Source: Yponomeuta sedellus (taxonomy: Eukaryota; Arthropoda; Insecta; Lepidoptera; Yponomeutidae). Taken from it: a DNA stretch of 64,000 bases. Shown here piece after piece: positions 40,001-49,000 of this stretch (positions are counted from its first letter, which is position 1; each line of letters starts with the position of its first letter). The notes under the pieces are model-generated. The model saw only the letters and a list, made by a program, of their open reading frames with translations, did not search any database and had not been told where the DNA came from. Location: positions 9,290,692-9,354,691 of the forward strand of contig OW203730.1 of NCBI GenBank assembly GCA_934045075.1, given 5' to 3'. The position numbers and the translations under genes were made by a program.

Positions 40001-43000
40001 CATACATTGGTAAGCGGCGACTTGCGTTGCACGGGTTACCATTGGATGCGATTGGTTAGTAGCTTACTAATAATGTCAATGAAACCACCCCTGCCATACT
40101 AATTCAGGATGCATTGGGTACAGATTGTGAAACGCCTCGTCTTTATCTGTAGTTCTTATAAAATAGATTTGTTTGTACGGCATTTGTTTGTCCACCCGTC
40201 GTGTGAACGGGAAACGAAGCAGAGGACGAGCACCAATGCGATGGACAGACACTATAAGTAAAGCTTCAGGAGGAACCCTACAAGCAGCATTGGTATGGCG
40301 CATAATTGGAACGAATGGAGAGCGTTGGTGGCGGAAGCTGCCCCAAAGTCACGTCCCTCAGACGTGAGATGAAAAAGATGACGTACTAATATTATTCTAC
40401 TTAACAACTATGCATTTCAGAGACTCGCCTTCTGAATCGTACAAACCTGTTATCTCCCAAACGGGCTGCTCCTTGGGGTCCTTAGCGACGAAGTCAGGCA
40501 CCAGCCCCTTATTGCAGTCCATCCACATAGGCACCTTATTGCTGTCCTGAGATATCTTCACCATTAGAGGAGCCAGCTCCTTCTGCAACCGTTCCAACGT
40601 CGCATCGTCGTGCCCGGTATGGACTTTAGTGACAGTCACCCAGAGGTTTCTGCGCTTATCGTGGCAACCCATCAGGAATACGGACATCATGCCGCCTTTC
40701 TTGCCCGTACCTGGAAATGGTTGTTAATTAACATAAGCCAAAAGAAGCTTAGCGCTCGTGGCCTAGGCGAACGGAGTGATTGGAATCAATCACTTGAGTT
40801 AAGCAAGAACATGCGCGGTCAGGTGGAGGATGGGTGACCGTCCCGTGACTACAGTCATCTTGAATACGTGCAGAATAGTAGGCAAGTTTTTAGACCACCA
40901 ATTGAAAGAAATGCACTTGGCTCCGGCCCAAATACCCCTCATTTATGAGAGAAAAAAGAGAAAACTCACAATAATATTAATATTGATAATATTAATAATA
41001 GATGTTGTTTGTCTTAATAAACAGAAAAATATTTCCTAGTTTCTACTCTATAACTTTCTACATATAATCTACTAGGTGTCAGTCGTTTTGGTTTTTCTGC
41101 ACCATCTGACACCTTTTAACAGTAGATGAACAGATTCTTACTGAACGAGAAACATGAAGTTAAAATTCACAAAAAGTCAGGAATGTTTACATTAAAACAT
41201 CCTTGACAAATATCAATCGGAAACAGATCACTGATGGCGGCTGGATGGGGATGACTGTAGACAGAAAGAAGTGGCGTGCCTTGTGCGACTCCTATGTCTA
41301 GCAGTGGACCAACGTGGACTGATAGCTACTTTTCGTTATCAACCCTTGTATGTCCCCACTGCTGGGGCACGGGTCTCAGCCTGCATCGCAGGAAGGTTAG
41401 GCCATACTCCACCACGGGGGCCAGGTCCGGGTTGGTGGAGGATTGTATGACAGTGGCGGGCCTTACTGTCGTAGTCACGGGCCACTGTCTTACAATCCTC
41501 CACCAACCCGGACTTGCCCCCCGTGGTGGAGTATGGCCTAACCTTCCTGCGATGCAGGAAGAGACGCATGCCCCAGCAGTGGGGACATACAAGGGTTGAT
41601 AACATAACGAGTTATTAAGAGATATTACCAAAACAAAACGCTAGACCTACCAAACCAAGCTCCCAACACAACAAGATCAGCTGTGTCAGCCATGGCACCT
41701 CCAAATAAGTAGTCCTTTTTCACTTTGAGCCAATGTCTTTTACCAGGCTCATAGATAGATTCTAGATCTTTCAGGACTAACCCCTCAAGGCCAAGTTGCA
41801 GGACCTGAAATTATGAGAAGAAAACACCTGTAACTTCCTGATAAGATAAACAAGCCCTGTTCATCTATGTAAACACCTGTAACTTCCTGATAAGATAAAC
41901 AAGCCCTGTTCATCTATGTAAGAAGACAGTTGTATATTGTATAGAATCAGGCGTTAATTTGCGGAAATACATAATAGCATTAAAATATGGAAACTACTTT
42001 GCTAAATTCCGCCAAAAATCCTACAAGCACCATGCGGTTACGAGTAGTTAATGTAATGTAATGTAGTTCGTATCTTGCTTCTGCTTGTAAAGTGGAAGAG
42101 AGGGCGGTGCATTAACTAACGTGGGATTTTTGGCGGAATTTAGAAAAGTAATTTTTACATTTTAATGCAGTTGTATAATATTAATGCTTAAAAAACCTAT
42201 TTAGAGGCTAAAAATTTCACCCATGCCGGGATTCGAACCCGCAACCTCTGGCTATCCGTGCCAGCGCTCTACCAATTGAGCGCTGGCACGGATAGCCAGA
42301 GGTTGCGGGTTCGAATCCCGGCATGGGTGAAATTTTTAGCCTCTAAATAGGTTTTTAAATTTGTCCATAGCACGGGTTAGTGCATTAAAAATAAAAATAG
42401 TATAATAATATTAATGCTATTTAAGAAATATTTTTACTATTCTATACACTCCATACTTAATTGAGTATGTTTTTATTTTTCGGTGTCACAAAAAATTGTA
42501 AAACGAAACTTTAATCTAATATACATATAAAAATCTTGTGTCACAGTGTTTGTTATAGAAATCCTATAAATGGAAACTGGCGAAGCCGTTTTAGGGCTTC
42601 ACGGATTTTTTTTATAATGTGTAGGCTAGGCTCAAGGGCCAATTGATATGACAAAACAATGTTTGCTAGATCAGCTAGTAAATATATAAATTGATAACAC
42701 AAGTGAACACTACCACTATTGCAATGTCTGGCACATTTAACAAACAAAATGGAGTGAACAAATAGTTTAAACAAACAAATTTAGGGTCATAACATAAACA
42801 CACACCTATATGTCAAAAAAGATTGCAGAAACCAGGGTTGCAATGCTCTAGACCAAACTTTCAATTAGTCATACATACTAGAAAGAAACAAATAATTCCT
42901 TACCTCAGCGATCATACTAGCCAAATCACCTGGCTCTCTAATAAGCTTCTGCTCCGAAAACATGATATGATTCTTTATCTCTGTCATATGTTCATACAGA

Positions 43001-46000
43001 ATCTCCCTTCTCTTCCTAATAGGCAACCCCATCAGCACTTTACCATTGTAATAAAGGCAGTCAAAGACAAACAGGCAAACTGAAGCGTCTTTAAAAGCCG
43101 ACTGTTTGTGGATCCCTAAAGTACCAAATGGTAGAGGTTTTCCGGTCTTCACATCTACCATCAAGACTTCTGCGTCCAAAATAAGGTCTTCCCCTTCCGG
43201 AAATGCTTGCGGTAGATAGTCCTTGAAATGGCTCACTTTATGAGGCATAACAGGTTTTAATGACCTCGAGTAATATCGGAATTCTTTTCCTTTCTTGTGC
43301 ACTTGGACTCTTTCACCGTCATATTTGATTTCCGAGAACATTCCATTTGGACACTTCTTCATAGCCATTTCAACAGACTTACATGCTTCAGCCAACATCG
43401 GAAGAACAGGTGTCATAATCTGGAGCTGGGCTTTGACAGTACTTTGTAATGCATTTTTATGTTTCACACCGCTACTCTCAGGCAGAACTCTCTCTAGGAC
43501 CATGTCTAAGTTTCTTGATGTTTGAAAGACTTTGTAAGCATCTGGATGCACTCCTTCTAATATGTGTTTGGGGCCAGCGTTGATTCGTAAGTCACCTTTG
43601 ATAAGTCTTATTATCATACTTAAGTCGTGAGCTGTACAGCGTTTGACAATCTTCTTGAAATGATAGATTTGCTCTTCTTCTTTTGTTAGTTTTGATAAAT
43701 CATCAAGGAAATCTTCTACTTGGTGAACAGTGAGAGTGCTTTCGGAAGCGGGTTCATAAGCTCTTGATTTTTTAAAGAAGTGCTGTATAGTTTTGGCTAC
43801 ATCTCCCTGCTCTAAGTGTGTAAGCATGTCATCTTGGTCTGTATTGAAAATTCTTGAGAAAAGCTTGACAAGTTGCTTGCTTTTGAGGTTGTAAACTCTT
43901 TTAGTAACTTGAGGAAGTAATAACTTGCACCACAGAGCTAAATCACCATTGAAAGCTTTGCCGTCTGAACCTTTTGTAAAGTAGGTGTTAACTACTGATG
44001 TTTTTTCTGTGTAGGCATCCACTTCAGCGATTCTCTTGCATAAGTTTATTAGTTCACTAAATTTATTGTCGTTCATTGTCACTTCATCTTTCTTAGGAGT
44101 ACCTTTCTTAGGTGATTGTTCAGGAGCGCTTAGTTTAGCTGTAGATTCATTCTTCAATACCTTAGCAGTGTACTTTCCGCTGTTTTTCTCCGCATAGTCT
44201 TTCTCCATGTCGTTTATCTTTTTAAGTATGAACTCCTGGTCTTCCTTACTTATTGCGGCCCAATTTCCTATGTCATCTATGGAGTCTATACGTTTTGTCG
44301 CAGGTCTTTGTTTCAATAGGGCGTTCATAAAACAGTCGACGTGGAACCATGATTTCATCGATTGCCCCTCGCCATAAGGGCTGGGAACTATTTTAGCCAT
44401 TCGTAGCTCAGCATTGAGGCACTTATCTTTACATCCTTTGCATGAGGCACGCCCGCCCTTCGCACGATCGACGAAAAACGGCTGCAAAGTTTCACCAGAC
44501 ATCGTTGAGGTTATTTTGTTGTAACTATTGATCGCTACTTCACATGCGCACTACGGATTTTGCAGAGGTTAATCATGAATGTTATTATAAAATTACTACG
44601 TTTTGCAAGCACGGAAATGTGCGTTTTACATAATAAACCACGCGAGACGTAATTTGTAAACAAACAAACGAGATGTCATTTTGACAGTTTGAGCCTCTTT
44701 TAGTTTTAAAAAGCGAGTTCACATTTACGGAGCTTGGGTCCTCGCAGCATACAGCCAACCAAATCATCACAAACTTTATTCCAGCCAAGTCTCTATCAAT
44801 CCATCCATCCATTCATAAGTATGTAAGATTTCTAAGTTAGCTGTCTACAGTAAATATTAACCTGACCTTTTCTCTTTACTTCCAGCATCGTCATGTCACC
44901 AAGAGTTCAGCAGCGATGGCACGAAGCACGGCATCCTCACCTCCCCAAACTACCCTTCGCCTTATTCGGCTAACACGCATTGCCATTACGAGTTCTTTGG
45001 CCGAGGGAAGGAAAGAGTCCGATTAATATTTCAAGATTTTTACCTCCACAAACCAACTGATAGTTCAATAGAGTAAGTAAGGTCAAAGCAACCATTATTG
45101 AACAATCTTTCATTTTAATTACTTTTACTTTCTGTTGCTAGGCAACGTCTCTAGCTTTTTTTTAAAGATCCTTCTAAAGACGCTTTAATACATGTGTTAC
45201 CTTTTGTTTGTAAACCTTTTATAAACGCTTAAAATGAAAGGTTAAAATAAAAGCTATTGCAATGAGCAAATCCTCTTCTATTTTCGTGCAGACGCCCTCA
45301 GAACGCTAACCAAACTGCGAGCTAACACCAGATTTAAATGTTATAAAATGTTAGTAAACATTTTCTATTAGTATAGGAGCACTTAAAACATGTAACAGTT
45401 CCTAACAAAATGTAATGATTGACAACATTTGTAAGTATATGCAATGTGGGAGCACCATAAGAAGCGCTCGTGGCCTAGCCGAGCCGTGTGATTGGAATAA
45501 ATCAGTCTCGTCCCGTATCTACTGCAAGTGGCATTTTTCCGAGTGCTTCCGTGCTTCAAAGGGCATGTTAAGCCGTTGGAGCCGGCTGTTATGTAATATG
45601 TCAAAGGCCTTGTGGGCGGCTTGATAATTTGTGACAGTAATTAGCCTGCCACTCTCTTACAATTCTCCACCAACCCGGACTTGGCCCCCGTGGTAGATTA
45701 CGGCCTAATCTTCCTGCGGTTCAGGAAGAGACCCGTATCCCAGAAGTGGGGCATACAAGGGTTGATATCGATCTAGACTAAAATTATCTAACTTAAGATT
45801 AAATTTTAATAATAACAAATATTAAATATCCTCACGCCTATTGCAGGTGACCTATGAAGTATCTTTACCAACAGTAAATCTACCTATGTAATAAGGCAGT
45901 TAATTTCTTTATTTTCAGCTGTACAAACATGGACTCGCTACAAGCGTTTGTCAACGTCGATGGTCATTTGGAGAAGGTCGACACGTTTTGTGGGACTGAT

Positions 46001-49000
46001 CTGCCAAAGCCGGTCATGTCGAATGGGCCCAAACTGATGCTGGAGTTTAGGGGCATGCACTCGTCTAGATATACTAGGGGATTCAAAATATCTTATTCGT
46101 TTGTCGAAAGTAAGTAAAACGAGCATTTTCTTGGAGTACCTAGTGTATTGAGAATGGAGGAAAAATGTTATATGAACTACTTAGAGCCAGTTTTTTTAAA
46201 TTCAATGCAATAAGAAGATGCGGCAACGTTTAAAAAAACCATTAAAATAGATAGTTATTCTCGGTAGATTTTTGTTTTACTGCAAAAAAGTACACCAACA
46301 CAAGTTTTTATTGGAAGTTAGAAGGGTTTAAGTATTATTTTTTTATTGGCAATACTTGGATGTTGACATCCGTTGTTGACGACCTTTGGTTTGAGTTTGA
46401 GCACATATCAACTCTGCGCGCGCACTACTAATTCAAACGTTCCTGCATCGCGCAATCAAAGTGTTACACATACATACCATAAATATAAAGTCCGACTAAC
46501 AATAGTTGGACCGGCCGTCCTCAGACATACGATCTGCCTGGCGGGAAATCTGCCTTTATAGTGGAACAATACGATCACCCGCTCATCCCTATATTAAGCG
46601 TGGATTTCATTCTCTCCTCTCCTGCTTACCTCAGCTTTGTTACGACATAATATCGATCCTGAATCTCTACGTAAGGTTTACGTGTGCAAAAAGTTTTATA
46701 ATTAATGTTTACGATTAAAAACGGCATGTAACGAGTTCATATGAGTAGAATAAAGATCATGAAGGATAGATTACATTGGAAAATTGCCAATATTCAGCAT
46801 GCATATAAATTGTGACCAGGACAAGGGATTGTTGTATAGAAGTTATAACTTCATCTAAATCAGGCTATGCTACGTGTAAGTTCTGTTACCTAAGACAATT
46901 TATTGTGTACATAGACATGGGTTGCACATTTAACAGTAACAGTTGCTATTTAAAATAGATTCACAAAATCTTACCTTAACAGGTGTACTTCATTCATCCA
47001 TCCTTTACATATTTTTACATGTATGATGGAAACAGTAATAAATCAGAACTATAATAGCTAACATTTTTAAATAATTTGTTGACGTTGACCCCTAAAAAAG
47101 TATAAATTATTCAAAATCTTCCAGTGAACAAGGTAACACGTCCTATATTTCCCAAACAAATTACCTTTTCAAAGGGGCTTTGTAGTTTATTTATCCACGA
47201 AACCAGTGAAGTCTAGAGAATTCAGTTTTGTGTCGCTACCACGTAGGTACTTAAACGACTCTCAGTACTTGCATAGTTTACCTCATAACGGTTAATTTTA
47301 TAACCGAACTCACACCGCCTGTAAAGAAACTTTACGAGCTTCAAAATGAGTGATTGCGGAGCGTTCTGTTTGCGAAGGTAGCCCGCCTGTCTTAGCTGAA
47401 ATGGCGAATAAAGATATACACCTTACTTCGTTGTTTTTTTTATTTACATACAGGGGTCGGCACTCGAAGTGTTACCAATTCAAAATGCTGTAATTTTGAC
47501 AATTTTGTTTTTTTTTTTTTTATTTATTTATTTATAAACTTCAATATAAAGAAAAAAAACATTTAAAATTAAAAAGAAAAAGTTATTGTTCGATGTGGCC
47601 ACCTTTAGCGCGGATAACAGCATTGAGTTTGTCCGAGAAGGCTTCACACGCTGCACGAATGTGGTCTGCTGATATTTTGTTCCATTCTCGGCGAAGAGCA
47701 ATCTTTAAGGAGTCGACTGTCTCATATTTTTTTGCTGACAGTTTGGCCTCTAGAATTGACCATATGGAAAAATCCATTGGGTTTAAGTCCGGCGAATATG
47801 GTGGCCATTGTTGCGAAGAAATGAAGCTCGGAACTTTTTCTTGCAAAAAAATTTGGGTTTCACGGGCTTTGTGGGATGGTGCCGAGTCTTGCTGAAACGT
47901 CCAATGGTTTCTACCGAACACGTCTTTTGATTTACACTTTAACCATACGCGATAATTTTGTTTGTTCACAAATTGCTGAACAGTAAAAATTTTTAGTAAC
48001 ACTTCGAGTGCCGACCCCTGTACAAGCACATACATTGCTTCTGGCCCACACTAGGATTTCGTGTGTCGTGGGAACCAAAAACAGCGACATCACAAACATG
48101 TAAACATCCAAGACCTGGGTTTTTTTTGTTTGGGTTTTCCCAAGACCCGGGAATCAAGCTCGGGTCCCCACGGGTCCCCATGCATGGTAGGCAGATGCGC
48201 TACCGCTGTGCCATAGAATCCGTTGTTCATATACAGTAAAGTGTGTTCTGCAGACATCACGACAGATGTGTTACCACATGGAAATAAGAAACCACCTTTA
48301 AATATTTTTGACTCTGAAACCCCCCACAGTTTGAGGTTGATATTTTCCGAACATTCACATGGTTATCTTGTTGATATAATTTTCTGTGTAGATAACAACA
48401 AACTACGTACACAAAAGCTTATATTTCTAAGATAAATATAAATAATTGTCCATTTACAGATTTTGGAATTACCACCGGCAGACAGCTGAAGGAGTTCCCT
48501 TGCGCTTTCGTGTTCAACAGTACGGAATCACACAACGGGACCTTCGCGTCTCCCAACTCGCCTGGACCGTATCCACGCGACACCGAATGTACATATTTCT
48601 TCTACGGTGGCGATTCGGAGAAAGTCCACCTGCATTTCATGAGTTTCGACGTGGAAGGCGTGCTACCGTAAGTGGAATTTAATTGAGAGGCATTCGATTA
48701 TTAATGCCGCAATTATCATTCAATAATGATCGGGTCGATTTTAATTACTACCACTGTTGGTGGTATTCGGTTAATAACTATTTGTAAATCCTTGTTAACG
48801 TTCCAATTATTGATGGGCGTTCATGTACTTGCACTGCAACTAATATGGGAGAATAGCTACTTAAATGAGTAAATTTTTGCACTATCGTAGTGTAAAATCA
48901 AACTAGATTTGCGTAATCTGAAAAAATATATTGTTATCATCTGTGACTATTAAATTCTACTACTAGAAAGTCACAAGAAGAAGAATTAATTTACTCCATC

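Larger units (their letters stand above)
39062..40446 (-). other. LIG3 intron 3
   Basis: GT at 40446-40445 and AG at 39063-39062. It holds an inverted repeat (39822-39924) and a LINE fragment (40088-40385); otherwise AT-rich. Confidence 0.85.
40711..41650 (-). other. LIG3 intron 2
   Basis: GT at 41650-41649 and AG at 40712-40711. It contains a truncated Rep-B (40752-40855) and a Rep-B fold-back (41335-41603). Confidence 0.85.
41805..42903 (-). other. LIG3 intron 1
   Basis: GT at 42903-42902 and AG at 41806-41805. It holds a 2 x 49-bp tandem duplication and a fold-back Rep-A; no other feature. Confidence 0.85.
46110..48459 (+). other. CUB intron 3
   Basis: Unique sequence to about 47435, then a Rep-D SINE split by a mariner insertion (47451-48020), then about 230 bp to the acceptor. 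Confidence 0.85.

Noticed and set aside
41326..41631. Overlapping 88-107-codon frames on both strands
   Set aside because: They are translations of the Rep-B fold-back; similar peptides ([12 protein letters not shown]...) appear wherever Rep-B occurs.
44886..45072. CUB exon considered as part of a tolloid/BMP1-type protease
   Set aside because: No astacin protease or EGF exon is visible and the reading frame ends after two CUB domains.
47593..47895. 100-codon plus-strand frame
   Set aside because: It is the antisense of the mariner transposase remnant, which shows the conserved motifs.
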